Source: Paenibacillus terricola
GTDB lineage: Bacteria > Bacillota > Bacilli > Paenibacillales > Paenibacillaceae
NCBI RefSeq assembly: GCF_014779765.1
Contig: NZ_JACXZA010000001.1
Location: forward strand, 992,001 to 1,056,000
DNA length: 64,000 nt
Reading direction: 5' to 3'
Position numbers and translations under genes: made by a program. Below, piece after piece: positions 27,346 to 35,957 of the stretch. Within the stretch, counting starts at the first letter, position 1. The number at the start of each line of letters is the position of its first letter. Below the pieces are notes generated by a model that searched no databases, was not told where the DNA came from, and saw nothing but the letters and a program-made list of their open reading frames with translations.

Positions 27346-28049
27346 CTTATTACGGCTTGTTTGCCCGAGCGCTGCTTCCTTCTGCGCTTCAGACTGTTCG
27401 TTGCCTTGCCCGCAAGAACTACCAGCAGGATACACAGTGCGATAAAGCCCCATAACACCCACGCGTTATCGAAGAATGATTTGAGCTTCTCCTCATGCGT
27501 AACCATCTTGGCAGCCGTATAGGCGAGAACACCGGAGCCGATATAGACGATCCATGGGAAACGATTGATGAGGCGGATGAACAGCGTGCTGCCCCAGACG
27601 ACAATTGGAATGCTGATAAGGAGTCCAAGAATAACGAGCAGGTCGTTGCCGTGTGCGGCGCCTGCTACTGCGATAACGTTGTCTAATCCCATCGCGGCAT
27701 CGGCGATAATGATCGTGCGAATGGACTGCCACAATGTACTGCCAGCTTTAATATTGTCATGATCTTCTTCCTGCACCAGCAGCTTGTAAGCGATGAATAG
27801 CAGCAGCAGACCCCCGACGAGCAGCAACCATGGTATTTCGAGCAAATGTACAACGAGCAGGGTAGCTACGGCACGAATAACGACGGCACCAATCGTTCCC
27901 CCGATTACCGCTTTGCGCTGCTGCGCTTTCGGGAGATTGCGGGCAGCCATGCCGATGACGATCGCGTTATCGCCTGCGAGTACCAGGTCAATGAACACAA
28001 TTTGCAGTAGAGCAGCAGCAAACGCCCATGATAAAATTTCCAGCTCCAT
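27327..28049 (-). CDS. TerC family integral membrane protein (1)
   Basis: A 240-residue protein with about seven membrane helices. The TerC signature with paired acidic residues is visible (LVLAGDNAIVIGMAARNLP and DAAMGLDNVIAVAGAA). Members related to YjbE/MeeF export manganese or metallate exoenzymes. GAGGAGGG lies 9 bp before the ATG. The C-terminus is basic (RRRKQR). A second TerC gene is divergent, 324 bp away. Confidence 0.9.
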   Translation of the reverse strand: MELEILSWAFAAALLQIVFIDLVLAGDNAIVIGMAARNLPKAQQRKAVIGGTIGAVVIRAVATLLVVHLLEIPWLLLVGGLLLLFIAYKLLVQEEDHDNIKAGSTLWQSIRTIIIADAAMGLDNVIAVAGAAHGNDLLVILGLLISIPIVVWGSTLFIRLINRFPWIVYIGSGVLAYTAAKMVTHEEKLKSFFDNAWVLWGFIALCILLVVLAGKATNSLKRRRKQRSGKQAVISNRDSA

Positions 28050-28164
28050 TCCAATAAGCCCTCCTCATGTGTTCAACTAGTACTGCTTACGGACGAACGA
28101 TGCCTGCCGTTTCAATCATTTTGTAATCATATTCGGACATGCAGGGACATACCTCTGATTAAGA

Positions 28165-28358
28165 GTATGCTTACGATGCAAGCAATTTGCTTGCAGGCAG
28201 TAGCTCGAGGGAGTAAGCAAATTGCTAAGCGTATGCTTACGAAGCAAGCAATTTGCTCACAGCTAGTTTCTCTAAGAAGTAAGCGAATTGCTAAGCGTAT
28301 GCTTACGAGGCAAGCAATTTGCTCACAGCTAGTTTCTCTAAGAAGTAAGCAAATTGCT
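28165..28358 (+). repeat. Three tandem 66-bp hairpin repeats upstream of terC (2)
   Basis: Units begin at GTATGCTTACGA: 28165-28230, 28231-28296 and 28297-28358 (last unit slightly short). Units 2 and 3 are almost identical; unit 1 diverges in its loop. Each contains AGCAATTTGCT and, about 22-25 bp later, its complement AGCAAATTGCT (one G-U type change in unit 2), giving three consecutive hairpins. The array ends 2 bp before the AAGGAG of the following gene. Because the unit is a multiple of three, frames stay open across it on both strands, but no ribosome binding site supports translation. Confidence 0.9.
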
Positions 28359-28373
28359 TTAAGGAGTGTGTAC

Positions 28374-29057
28374 ATGTTGGATAGCCTACTCGTATTTATG
28401 CAGATCGTCCTCATTAATATGCTGCTTAGCGGCGATAATGCCGTCGTTATTGCAATGGCGAGCAACGGACTGCCAAGCGCCCAGCGGAAGAAGGCCGTAT
28501 GGTGGGGGAGCGCTGCCGCTGTACTGCTTCGCTGTATTCTGACGGTGGCAGCGGTTGCGCTGCTCCAAATCCCCTATCTGCAAGCAACTGGCGCGCTGCT
28601 GCTAGGCATGATTGCAGTGAAGCTGTTCCGCGATGCTTACAATGGCGAGGAAGCGGAATTGACGGGTAGCGGGAAGAACAAACGTTCAGTGTCGTTAATG
28701 GTGGCGATCCGTACGATCGTTGCTGCTGATTTTATAATGAGCTTGGATAATGTGCTCGCAATTGCTGCCATTGCGGATGGTGAGCCGGTGCTGCTTATAC
28801 TTGGAATTGTCGCCAGCATTCCGATTATTATTTGGGGCAGCCATTTCGTTGGGGCTTTGCTTCGAAAGTTTCCGCCGTTGGTTTATGTTGGTGCTGCGCT
28901 GCTTGGATATGCGGCTGGCGAGATGCTCGTGAGCGATCCTGGTTTAAGCCGATTGATTCACAGCTCTGCGACAATGCACGATGCGATTCCGTTGTTTTGC
29001 ATCCCTTTAGTAATTATTATAGGACTGATTGGAAGGCCGAAATTACGTGCGCATTAG
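28374..29057 (+). CDS. TerC family integral membrane protein (2)
   Basis: A 227-residue protein with about seven membrane helices. The signature (INMLLSGDNAVVIAMASNGLP, DFIMSLDNVLAIAAIA) is that of TerC. ATG 28374 has AAGGAG 8 bp upstream and aligns with the start of the divergent paralogue; a longer frame reading through the hairpin repeats is rejected. The two paralogues share helices and acidic metal-site residues but differ at the C-terminus. Manganese export or metal loading of secreted proteins is inferred from family knowledge. Confidence 0.9.
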   Translation: MLDSLLVFMQIVLINMLLSGDNAVVIAMASNGLPSAQRKKAVWWGSAAAVLLRCILTVAAVALLQIPYLQATGALLLGMIAVKLFRDAYNGEEAELTGSGKNKRSVSLMVAIRTIVAADFIMSLDNVLAIAAIADGEPVLLILGIVASIPIIIWGSHFVGALLRKFPPLVYVGAALLGYAAGEMLVSDPGLSRLIHSSATMHDAIPLFCIPLVIIIGLIGRPKLRAH

Positions 29058-29071
29058 GGGATTTCATTCGT

Positions 29072-29121
29072 AAGCCGGCATCATCTAACTCTGCGGAGTG
29101 GATGAGCCGGCTTTTACTTTT
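29072..29121 (+). terminator. Intrinsic terminator after terC (2)
   Basis: AAGCCGGC and GCCGGCTT, with inner CATC/GATG, followed by TTACTTTTT. The remaining gap to 29270 holds no gene. Confidence 0.7.
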
Positions 29122-29270
29122 TGCAAGCATCCTGTGGTTTACACTGGTTTTTTATGCGCAGTTCTATTACACTAGAGGTTGCGAGAAGTGACGGGATCGT
29201 GTCGTCTTTCGTCGAAAGAGATTGGCGGCGATACAGATACCGATTGTAACCGGAACGATCGGGGGGAAAC

Positions 29271-29759
29271 ATGGTGTCTAAACAGCATTATGCGGGAATC
29301 GCTCTGCTTGGCGCAGGGCTTGTCATTCTGCTTGGCAAATCGGGCTTTTTCAGCTTTATTGGCAGTGTGCTGTGGCCAGTCATACTGCTAATCGCAGGCA
29401 TTCTGCTGCACGTGCTTTATTTCGGGAGAATGCTTCCGACAGTTGCGCTTGTGCCAGCAGGAACACTATCTGTTTACGGGCTGCTGTTTCTGTTCTGCAG
29501 CGTATTCGGATGGTCATCCTTTCATCAGCTGTGGCCGTTCGTGCTGTTCGGTCCAGCGGCAGGCTTGTATGAGTATTACGCGTTCGAACCGTTCAAGCCT
29601 CGCCTTGCACTGCAGCTAGCCGTCGGCTTGGGGGCCGTGACGGTCGTTGCATTCGGATTCATCCTCATTTCAAGCTGGAGTATCTATGTCATAGGGCTTG
29701 TATTGATCGGAGCTGGGTTGTGGCTGACAGTTGGACGCGGCCGCAAGTCACGCTGGTAA
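29271..29759 (+). CDS. Small multi-helix membrane protein (DUF5668/LiaF-TM-like)
   Basis: A 162-residue protein that is nearly all hydrophobic, with five or six helices. The N-terminal pair ([14 protein letters not shown] ... [13 protein letters not shown]) resembles the DUF5668 module found in LiaF-type proteins; the C-terminal pair has a similar pattern. GGGGGGAAAC precedes the ATG. It lies between the terC terminator and typA. Function unknown. Confidence 0.7.
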   Translation: MVSKQHYAGIALLGAGLVILLGKSGFFSFIGSVLWPVILLIAGILLHVLYFGRMLPTVALVPAGTLSVYGLLFLFCSVFGWSSFHQLWPFVLFGPAAGLYEYYAFEPFKPRLALQLAVGLGAVTVVAFGFILISSWSIYVIGLVLIGAGLWLTVGRGRKSRW

Positions 29760-29826
29760 TGTTGGCCCCCTGTATTCGCAACCGGTAATAATATAGAACA
29801 AAGACAAATTGGAGTGGATTAAGAAC

Positions 29827-31674
29827 ATGAAAGAAAGACAGAACATCCGTAATATCGCAATCATTGCCCACGTTGACCACGGCAAGACGACGCTCGTAGA
29901 CAAGCTGCTGCAGCAATCCGGTACGTTCCGCGACCATGAAGCGGTACAAGAGCGCGCCATGGACTCGAACGATATTGAACGGGAGCGCGGTATTACGATT
30001 CTGGCGAAGAATACGGCGATCAATTACAAAGAGTATCTGATCAACATCGTCGATACACCAGGCCACGCTGACTTCGGCGGCGAAGTAGAACGCATTATGA
30101 AAATGGTTGACGGCGTATGTCTCGTTGTCGACTCCTTCGAGGGTTGCATGCCGCAGACGAAATTCGTGCTCCGCAAAGCGCTCGAATCGAACCTGACGCC
30201 AATCGTAGTTGTTAACAAAATCGACCGTCCGAACGCTCGTCCTGCTGAAGTCATCGACGAAGTGCTCGATCTGTTCATCGAGCTTGGCGCGTCGGATGAG
30301 CAATTGGACTTCCCAGTTGTATATGCATCGGGTCTCATGGGTACGTCGAGCTTGGAGCCAGAGGTAGAGAAGCAGGAAGAGAACATGCGTGCTCTGTACG
30401 ACACGATTGTTGAGAAAATTCCAGCGCCTACGGAAAGCATAGAGGAGCCGCTTCAATTCCTCGTTACGCTGCTTGATTATAACGAATATTTGGGCCGTAT
30501 CGCCGTTGGCCGCGTTAACCGCGGTATTGTAAAACAAGGTCAAGCTATTGCTGTTATGACGCGTGAAGGCGGCATTAAACAAGCTCGTATCGAGAAGCTG
30601 TTCGGCTTCCACGGACTGAAACGTATTGAGGTTGAAGAAGCTGGCGCTGGCGACATCGTTGCAATTGCTGGTATTAAAGATATCAATATCGGTGAAACGC
30701 TCGCTGACCCAGCGAACCCAGAAGCGCTTCCTGTCCTGACGATCGATGAGCCAACGCTGCAAATGACGTTCCTCGTCAACAACAGTCCATTCGCAGGCCG
30801 CGAGGGCAAGTGGGTAACTTCCCGTAAGCTTCGTGAACGTCTGTACAAGGAGCTGGAGACGGACGTTGCGCTGCGCGTTGAAGATACGGACAGCCCGGAC
30901 GCATTCATCGTTGCTGGTCGCGGCGAGCTGCACCTCGGCATTCTGATCGAGAACATGCGTCGTGAAGGCTTTGAGATGCAAGTATCGAAGCCTGAAGTTA
31001 TCATTAAAGAAGTGGACGGCGTGAAGTGCGAGCCGTACGAGCGTCTGCTCATTGACGTACCAGAAGAGAGCATGGGCGCAGTAATGGAAAGCCTTGGAAC
31101 GCGCAAAGCTGAGATGGTGAACATGATTAACAACGGTACGGGCCAAGTCCGCCTTGAGTTCATCATGCCAGCTCGCGGTCTGATCGGCTATCGTACGAAC
31201 TTCCTGACAATGACGCGCGGTTATGGCATTATGAACCACGCATTCGATAGCTTTGGTCCAGTTATTGCTTCCAATGTTGGCGGTCGCCATCAAGGCGTTC
31301 TCGTATCGAGCGAGAATGGTTCGTCGACGTTCTACGGCATGCTGGGCGTAGAGGATCGCGGTATGCTCTTCCTCGAGCCAGGTACGGAAGTATACGAAGG
31401 TATGATCGTTGGCGAGCACAACCGCGACAACGACATTATCGTAAACATCTGCAAAGAGAAGGCACTTACGAACGTACGCTCCGCTACGAAGGAAGATACG
31501 GTTAAGCTGAAGACGCCTATCCTGTTCTCCCTTGAAGCTGCACTGGAGTACCTCAACGATGATGAATATTGCGAAATTACGCCGAAGTCGGTTCGTCTGC
31601 GTAAGAAGATCCTAAACAAGAGCGAGCGCGAGCGTGCAGAGAAACATCGCAAAATGGCACAAGCCAACGCGTAA
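29827..31674 (+). CDS. typA: Translational GTPase TypA/BipA
   Basis: A 615-residue EF-G-like GTPase. G1 is AHVDHGKTT, the switch I segment RGITI is present, G3 is [10 protein letters not shown] and G4 is [10 protein letters not shown]. Domains II, III, V and the TypA-specific C-terminal domain follow ([33 protein letters not shown]). It acts in 50S assembly and stress adaptation on the ribosome. ATG 29827 is preferred over the in-frame TTG 29809. In B. subtilis the homologue is ylaG, and ylaH follows here as there. Confidence 0.97.
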   Translation: MKERQNIRNIAIIAHVDHGKTTLVDKLLQQSGTFRDHEAVQERAMDSNDIERERGITILAKNTAINYKEYLINIVDTPGHADFGGEVERIMKMVDGVCLVVDSFEGCMPQTKFVLRKALESNLTPIVVVNKIDRPNARPAEVIDEVLDLFIELGASDEQLDFPVVYASGLMGTSSLEPEVEKQEENMRALYDTIVEKIPAPTESIEEPLQFLVTLLDYNEYLGRIAVGRVNRGIVKQGQAIAVMTREGGIKQARIEKLFGFHGLKRIEVEEAGAGDIVAIAGIKDINIGETLADPANPEALPVLTIDEPTLQMTFLVNNSPFAGREGKWVTSRKLRERLYKELETDVALRVEDTDSPDAFIVAGRGELHLGILIENMRREGFEMQVSKPEVIIKEVDGVKCEPYERLLIDVPEESMGAVMESLGTRKAEMVNMINNGTGQVRLEFIMPARGLIGYRTNFLTMTRGYGIMNHAFDSFGPVIASNVGGRHQGVLVSSENGSSTFYGMLGVEDRGMLFLEPGTEVYEGMIVGEHNRDNDIIVNICKEKALTNVRSATKEDTVKLKTPILFSLEAALEYLNDDEYCEITPKSVRLRKKILNKSERERAEKHRKMAQANA

Positions 31675-31703
31675 TGCTTTGTAGTTGAAGGAGGATTTGT
31701 ACG

Positions 31704-32003
31704 ATGCAAGAATGGTTTAGCAACCATCCGCTCGTTACGTACGTCTTAATATTGGCGTGCATCATTTACATCTTCAATGCGGTGTTCCGAGTCAAGCGAC
31801 TGCCGATCCTCAAGGAAGTTCTTGCACACCTAGTCATGGCGATTGGAGCTTTCGTTCTGTACATTCTTCAGGTCGATAAACTCCCAATCATTCAATGTAT
31901 GGCAGTGGCGATCCTTATGATGATGATGCTTCGTGGACGGCAGCTGTACGATAAGCTGCGCAACAAGCGCAACGGAGATGTGAAGACAGATTCTAGCCAG
32001 TAA
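31704..32003 (+). CDS. ylaH: YlaH-like membrane protein
   Basis: A 99-residue protein with three hydrophobic helices and the conserved YlaH pattern (SNHPLVTYVLILACIIYIFN, FRVKRLPILKE). Ends in a basic tail. GAAGGAGG precedes the ATG by about 9 bp. It follows typA by 29 bp, as in B. subtilis ylaG-ylaH. Function unknown. Confidence 0.88.
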   Translation: MQEWFSNHPLVTYVLILACIIYIFNAVFRVKRLPILKEVLAHLVMAIGAFVLYILQVDKLPIIQCMAVAILMMMMLRGRQLYDKLRNKRNGDVKTDSSQ

Positions 32004-32039
32004 CCATTAGCCTGCAATAGGCGAGGAGCGATGGGTCAG

Positions 32040-32315
32040 ATGAAGCTTGAGGATGCTCTCTTCAATTGGCTGCAAATCGAACGTGTGGCGCAGGCGCAGC
32101 CTGATGATGAGGCTGCGCTCGATACACGCGATTTTTTCCTGCAAGTGCTTCGGGAGGATCACGGGATACGCAAGGTTAACGTGAGTTCCGAAGATGCGAC
32201 GATGGTGTATGTGCGCATCGAGAAGGAGGAGGGCGGCACTAAGCTGTTTTTCTTCGATCGTGAAGCGGCAGACCAACTGGTGAATGATGTCTATAATGAT
32301 CGCTGTCAATCATGA
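32040..32315 (+). CDS. Conserved hypothetical protein, 91 aa
   Basis: A small acidic soluble protein that I do not recognise; it lacks the cysteines of YlaI, which occupies a nearby position in B. subtilis. ATG 32040 has GAGGAG about 11 bp upstream; ATG 32031 would place that site only 2 bp away. The gene overlaps the LCP gene start by 4 bp if the latter begins at ATG 32312, suggesting coupling. No motif indicates a function. Confidence 0.7.
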   Translation: MKLEDALFNWLQIERVAQAQPDDEAALDTRDFFLQVLREDHGIRKVNVSSEDATMVYVRIEKEEGGTKLFFFDREAADQLVNDVYNDRCQS

Positions 32316-33409
32316 AAGACACATGGACAGAAGGTGATTACGTGGATTCGAATACGCCGCTGCCGCCCCGTTCGGGCAAAAGGGTGTCTAATGCAGGCAA
32401 CCAGAAGCAGACGTATAAGACTAGTAAGGTAGTAAAGCCGAAGAAACGTGTTCGATGGGGCCGAATTATCGGCATGCTCATTCTTGCGGCCGTTCTATTG
32501 ATCGGATGGTTTGTAGTCGATCTTTTCTTCAAAGCCGGCAAGGCAATCGACAAGATCTCACTTCCGACCAAGATCGAGGTTCCGGCAGAAGAGTCGGTCA
32601 AGGTGAAGCCGACTGCCGTTCTGCTGCTTGGGCTTGATTCGCGTGAGAAGACCGGTACGATGAATACGGACGTCATCATGATCGCGGCATTGAATCCGGA
32701 GACGAAGAAAGTGACGGTCGTGACCGTGCCGCGCGATACGCGGATCGAACAGTCGGGATATGCGAAACACAAAGCTAACAGCTATTATGCGAGTTTTTAT
32801 CATGATGCGTTGAAGACGACGAAAGATAAAGAGCAAGCAAAGCTCCAGGCACTTGATAATATGAAGACGATGTTTGGCCGTTACTTTGGCATTGATATCA
32901 AGTATGCATCGATCATCAACTTCCAAGGCTTCGCGGATGTCGTTGATGCATTGGGCGGGGTCAGGGTCGACGTCGATATGGACATGCGTTATGTCGATAA
33001 TGCGGACGGTACGAATATCGACCTGAAGAAGGGCCGCCAAGAGCTCACAGGCGAGCAGGCACTTGACTTCGTTCGCTACCGCAAATCGAACGACGGCAAG
33101 AACATGTCGAGCGACTTCGACCGCAATCGTCGTCAAGGCGAGGTGCTGGGTGAAATTGTCGATCGTCTGAAGTCACTTGGCGGCGCAACGAAACTCGGAT
33201 CCGTTATCGGAGCAGTGGGCGGCAACATGCGGACGGACATTCCGGAGTCGGAAGTCCGCCAGCTGATGTTTACCTACTTCGGTCTCACGCGTTCGGACGT
33301 CGAGTTTAAGCCGCTTGAAGGCAAATGGGTCAGTCCTTATGTACATGCGGATGAACAAAGCCTTGCGGATACCCGTCAGGCGCTGAGAGCCCAATTGTCC
33401 GAACAGTAG
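32312..33409 (+). CDS. LytR-CpsA-Psr (LCP) family cell-wall ligase
   Basis: A 365-residue protein with a basic cytoplasmic N-terminus, one membrane helix (IIGMLILAAVLLIGWFVVDLF near residues 50-70) and an extracellular LCP domain. Key LCP residues are visible: LLLGLDSR, NTDVIMI, VPRDTRIE, and the DFVRYRKS and DFDRNRRQ segments with the arginines that bind polyprenyl pyrophosphate. LCP enzymes transfer teichoic acids or other glycopolymers from lipid carriers to peptidoglycan. An alternative start is GTG 32342, which has AGAAGG 7 bp upstream, whereas ATG 32312 relies on overlap coupling. Confidence 0.92.
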   Translation: MKDTWTEGDYVDSNTPLPPRSGKRVSNAGNQKQTYKTSKVVKPKKRVRWGRIIGMLILAAVLLIGWFVVDLFFKAGKAIDKISLPTKIEVPAEESVKVKPTAVLLLGLDSREKTGTMNTDVIMIAALNPETKKVTVVTVPRDTRIEQSGYAKHKANSYYASFYHDALKTTKDKEQAKLQALDNMKTMFGRYFGIDIKYASIINFQGFADVVDALGGVRVDVDMDMRYVDNADGTNIDLKKGRQELTGEQALDFVRYRKSNDGKNMSSDFDRNRRQGEVLGEIVDRLKSLGGATKLGSVIGAVGGNMRTDIPESEVRQLMFTYFGLTRSDVEFKPLEGKWVSPYVHADEQSLADTRQALRAQLSEQ

Positions 33410-33430
33410 TAGTACGAAGCGTATAAGCTG

Positions 33431-33439
33431 TGCTATAAT
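33431..33439 (+). promoter_or_regulatory. Extended -10 promoter of the small gene at 33481
   Basis: TGCTATAAT is an extended -10 (TGnTATAAT) lying 22 bp past the LCP stop. The -35 position is weak, which an extended -10 tolerates. Expected transcription start is near 33446. Confidence 0.55.
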
Positions 33440-33480
33440 GGGGATATACAGTAGACGCCATTGCCGAGGAGGTCATGCGG

Positions 33481-33621
33481 ATGACTGAACTTATCCGAGC
33501 GAGATCCGAAGTTACATCGATAACTTTGATTGGCGAACCATTAGCAGCTGCATGCCGTCTTGTACGCAATGTGAATACGATGGAAGGACAAGTATGGTCT
33601 TCCGTCATGATGAAAGCCTAG
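33481..33621 (+). CDS. Autonomous small ORF (46 aa), unknown function
   Basis: ATG 33481 has GAGGAGG 8 bp upstream, an optimal site; ATG 33475 is only 2 bp from it. The 46-residue product (starting MTELIRARSEVTSITLIGEP) is not hydrophobic enough for a membrane helix, has one Cys, and I do not recognise it. An extended -10 lies about 42 bp upstream and a strong terminator starts inside its last codons, so it looks like a complete one-gene transcript of roughly 195 nt. It could instead be a regulatory RNA with an incidental ORF. Confidence 0.5.
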   Translation: MTELIRARSEVTSITLIGEPLAAACRLVRNVNTMEGQVWSSVMMKA

Positions 33622-33642
33622 CGATTATCGCTAGGCTTTTTG
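33613..33642 (+). terminator. Strong terminator overlapping the small ORF stop
   Basis: AGCCTAGCGA-TTA-TCGCTAGGCT is a perfect 10-bp stem followed by TTTTTG; the TAG stop is within the 5' arm. Confidence 0.85.
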
Positions 33643-33724
33643 TGTACTCATTTGCGTTGAATTTACCACAATTTATTATTAGCTGCCAAAGATCGTTCAT
33701 CTCCGAGTGACATCAACAAGGTTA

Positions 33725-34288
33725 TCACATGTTCTTGTTGATTTTCGGCGCTTGGTTCGTGCTGCTCCGCTCGGTATGCTCATCCTTAGGTATCGTATCG
33801 CGCGGCATCTGAGGGACGATGCGGCCGATAATATCCGCCATCTCCTCAGAGAAGCCTTGGAGCGGTCGGCCGTTGCGAATGTCGGCACCGATTTCCTTCA
33901 GCCTTTCGGATAAGTCCATGTCAGCAGTCACAACGGCATTAACTCCGTAAGGGTCCTTGCGGAACGCTTCGGCTACGGAGTATTTGATCGTGCCGATACG
34001 AGAGCGTTCCAGCTTCGAGTCGACATCAATACCTACAACAGCAACGTTGCCGGCGATGACGCAGTGCGCATTACGAACGCCGGGAATACCTTTGGCTAAC
34101 GATTCCAGATGGTTCGCAACGGATTTGCTGTCGGTGATTGGCTTGGCTCTTGGTTCTGTCTGCTGTACTCTTACATTCGGATTATTCTGAGGAGAGGGTG
34201 ATGTCTCATTGCGCGCCACGGTGCCGCATCCTGCAGTCAGCAGGCACAGCACGGTAGCGGACGCAAGGCAACCCAGTAATATGCGCAT
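33725..34288 (-). CDS. ylaJ: YhcN/YlaJ family sporulation lipoprotein
   Basis: A 187-residue lipoprotein. ATG 34288 yields a signal peptide (MRILLGCLASATVLCLL) ending in TAGC, so Cys22 would be lipidated; the frame stays open further upstream, but without a site or sensible N-terminus. The mature part matches YhcN/YlaJ: SVANHLESLAKGIPGVRNAH and VGIDVDSKLERSRIGTIKYSVAEAF, a BON-like fold. Family members are associated with the spore inner membrane or cortex. It is divergent from ylaK and near typA/ylaH, matching the B. subtilis yla block. Confidence 0.88.
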   Translation of the reverse strand: MRILLGCLASATVLCLLTAGCGTVARNETSPSPQNNPNVRVQQTEPRAKPITDSKSVANHLESLAKGIPGVRNAHCVIAGNVAVVGIDVDSKLERSRIGTIKYSVAEAFRKDPYGVNAVVTADMDLSERLKEIGADIRNGRPLQGFSEEMADIIGRIVPQMPRDTIPKDEHTERSSTNQAPKINKNM

Positions 34289-34406
34289 ATCGCCACCAGA
34301 CCTTTCACAATTCACTTTTGTCGTCGCTGCATAGTTTGCCCGAAGCTGAATATGGTTATGTATGCCTTTCGTCACCACATCGATTTCGGCGCCAGGAGGG
34401 TCCGCG

Positions 34407-35738
34407 ATGAAAAAAATTTTCGTGCTCGATACGAATGTGCTGCTCCACGATCCGCAAGCCATCTTCGCATTCGACGACAATGAGATCATCATACCGGCGA
34501 TAGTACTCGAGGAAATCGACTCCAAGAAGCGGCTGGCCGATGAGCTGGGCCGCAACGCACGTTCGGTCTCACGTCTCCTTGATAGCATGAGGGAGCAGGG
34601 ACACTTGCACGAGGGCATTGTGCTGAAGAATGGCGGGCTGCTGAAGGTGGAACTTAACCATCGGAGCTTCGTCCGCGTTCAAGAGATGTTCGGCGAAATG
34701 ACCAACGACAATCGGATTCTCGCTGTGGCGCTTAATTATGATATGGAGGAGCAGGAGAAAGGGTCGAACGTAAGAACCGTGTTGGTAAGCAAAGACGTTC
34801 TTGTCCGGATCAAAGCAGATGTGTTAGGCCTGCAAGCGCAAGATTATTTGTCCGATCGAACGGTTTCTGCAACGGATCTATACGGCGGTTATTCTACCCT
34901 TCATGTGCATCCTTCTGTCATAGATGAGTTCTACACGTACCGGTTTCTGTCCGTAAAAAGCTTGCAGTTGTCGATGAAGCTGTATCCGAATGAGTTCATT
35001 ATCCTGCGGGATGAAATGGGAACTTCGAAGTCGGCACTGCTTAAAGTGAGTCAGGATGGGGTGAGGCTGGAGCCGCTTTATCTAAGCAACGATGCGGTAT
35101 GGGGGATAACGGCTCGCAATGCGCAGCAGCGAATGGCACTCGAGCTTCTGCTCAACGACGATATTCCGCTAGTAACTTTAACAGGTAAGGCAGGGACCGG
35201 CAAAACGCTGCTGGCGCTCGCCGCAGGCCTGCTGAAAGTTGAAGATGAACATAAGTACAAGAAGCTGCTCATCGCCCGGCCAGTCGTGCCAATGGGCAAA
35301 GATATCGGATATTTGCCAGGGGAGAAAGAGGAGAAGCTGCGACCGTGGATGCAGCCGATCTATGATAACCTCGAGTATTTATTCGATACGAAGAAGAGCG
35401 GCGATATTGATAAAATATTAATGGGGCTCGGCAGCATTCAGGTCGAAGCGCTGACCTACATTCGCGGCCGCTCCATCCCAGGGCAATTCATTATCATTGA
35501 TGAAGCGCAAAACTTAACGAAGCACGAGGTGAAAACAATCGTCTCGCGCGTAGGGGAAGGCAGTAAAATCGTGCTTATGGGGGATCCAGAGCAGATCGAC
35601 CATCCTTACTTGGACTCCATAAGCAATGGCCTCACGCATATCGTCGAACGGTTCAAAGGTGAGAGCTCCAGCGGTCATATTACGCTGGAGAAAGGCGAGC
35701 GGTCGAAGCTGGCGCAGCTTGCAGCCGATTTGCTGTAG
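34407..35738 (+). CDS. ylaK: PIN domain + PhoH domain ATPase/RNase (YlaK)
   Basis: A 443-residue PhoH2-type protein. The N-terminal PIN domain (about residues 1-150) shows VLDTNVLLHDP and the acidic EEIDSKK and TNDNRIL segments for metal-dependent RNA cleavage. The C-terminal PhoH ATPase has Walker A (TGKAGTGKTLLALAAG) and Walker B (FIIIDEAQN). ATG 34407 has AGGAGGG 8 bp upstream and is preferred over ATG 34362. Such PIN-PhoH proteins unwind and cleave RNA in actinobacteria; this activity is inferred here. A terminator follows. Confidence 0.93.
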   Translation: MKKIFVLDTNVLLHDPQAIFAFDDNEIIIPAIVLEEIDSKKRLADELGRNARSVSRLLDSMREQGHLHEGIVLKNGGLLKVELNHRSFVRVQEMFGEMTNDNRILAVALNYDMEEQEKGSNVRTVLVSKDVLVRIKADVLGLQAQDYLSDRTVSATDLYGGYSTLHVHPSVIDEFYTYRFLSVKSLQLSMKLYPNEFIILRDEMGTSKSALLKVSQDGVRLEPLYLSNDAVWGITARNAQQRMALELLLNDDIPLVTLTGKAGTGKTLLALAAGLLKVEDEHKYKKLLIARPVVPMGKDIGYLPGEKEEKLRPWMQPIYDNLEYLFDTKKSGDIDKILMGLGSIQVEALTYIRGRSIPGQFIIIDEAQNLTKHEVKTIVSRVGEGSKIVLMGDPEQIDHPYLDSISNGLTHIVERFKGESSSGHITLEKGERSKLAQLAADLL

Positions 35739-35775
35739 CATAGTCATTCGAATGCGTATCTTAATAGGAATCAGC

Positions 35776-35804
35776 GACGGACGCAGAAGCGTCCGTCTTT
35801 TTTT
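35776..35804 (+). terminator. Intrinsic terminator after ylaK
   Basis: GACGGACGC-AGAA-GCGTCCGTC followed by TTTTTTTT. Confidence 0.92.
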
Positions 35805-35838
35805 GGCATAAGGCGATGTTAAGCAATGATGTTAATAT

Positions 35839-35867
35839 TTGATTATTGCGAACGTTTGTTCTATAAT
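35839..35867 (+). promoter_or_regulatory. SigA promoter with embedded LexA-box-like operator
   Basis: TTGATT (35839-35844) and TATAAT (35862-35867) are 17 bp apart. Between and overlapping them, CGAACGTTTGTTCT (35849-35862) matches the Bacillota LexA box CGAAC-N4-GTTCG except for the last base. A repressor at this position would block RNA polymerase. Confidence 0.65.
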
Positions 35868-35957
35868 TGGGAGTGACATCAATGTTAAGAGACATTCGAA
35901 GAGCGATCTTTCCCCTTGCAGCATTTTTTCATAACTGTACATAAGGAGATGATGGAC

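Noticed and set aside
28050-28164. yybP-ykoY manganese riboswitch between the terC genes
   Set aside because: The expected conserved core is not visible on either strand.
28165-28358. Tandem repeats considered as a CRISPR array
   Set aside because: Units are contiguous 66-bp copies with no unique spacers, and no cas gene is present.
28167-28373. N-terminal extension of the second TerC protein made of 22-residue repeats
   Set aside because: The frame is open only because the repeat length is a multiple of three. AAGGAG with ATG 28374 gives the normal TerC N-terminus.
29689-31419. A 576-codon antisense frame across typA
   Set aside because: Shadow of the typA coding strand with no family features.
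34289-34618. 110-residue N-terminal extension of the YlaJ-like protein
   Set aside because: It runs antisense into the ylaK coding region, and the lipoprotein signal begins at ATG 34288.
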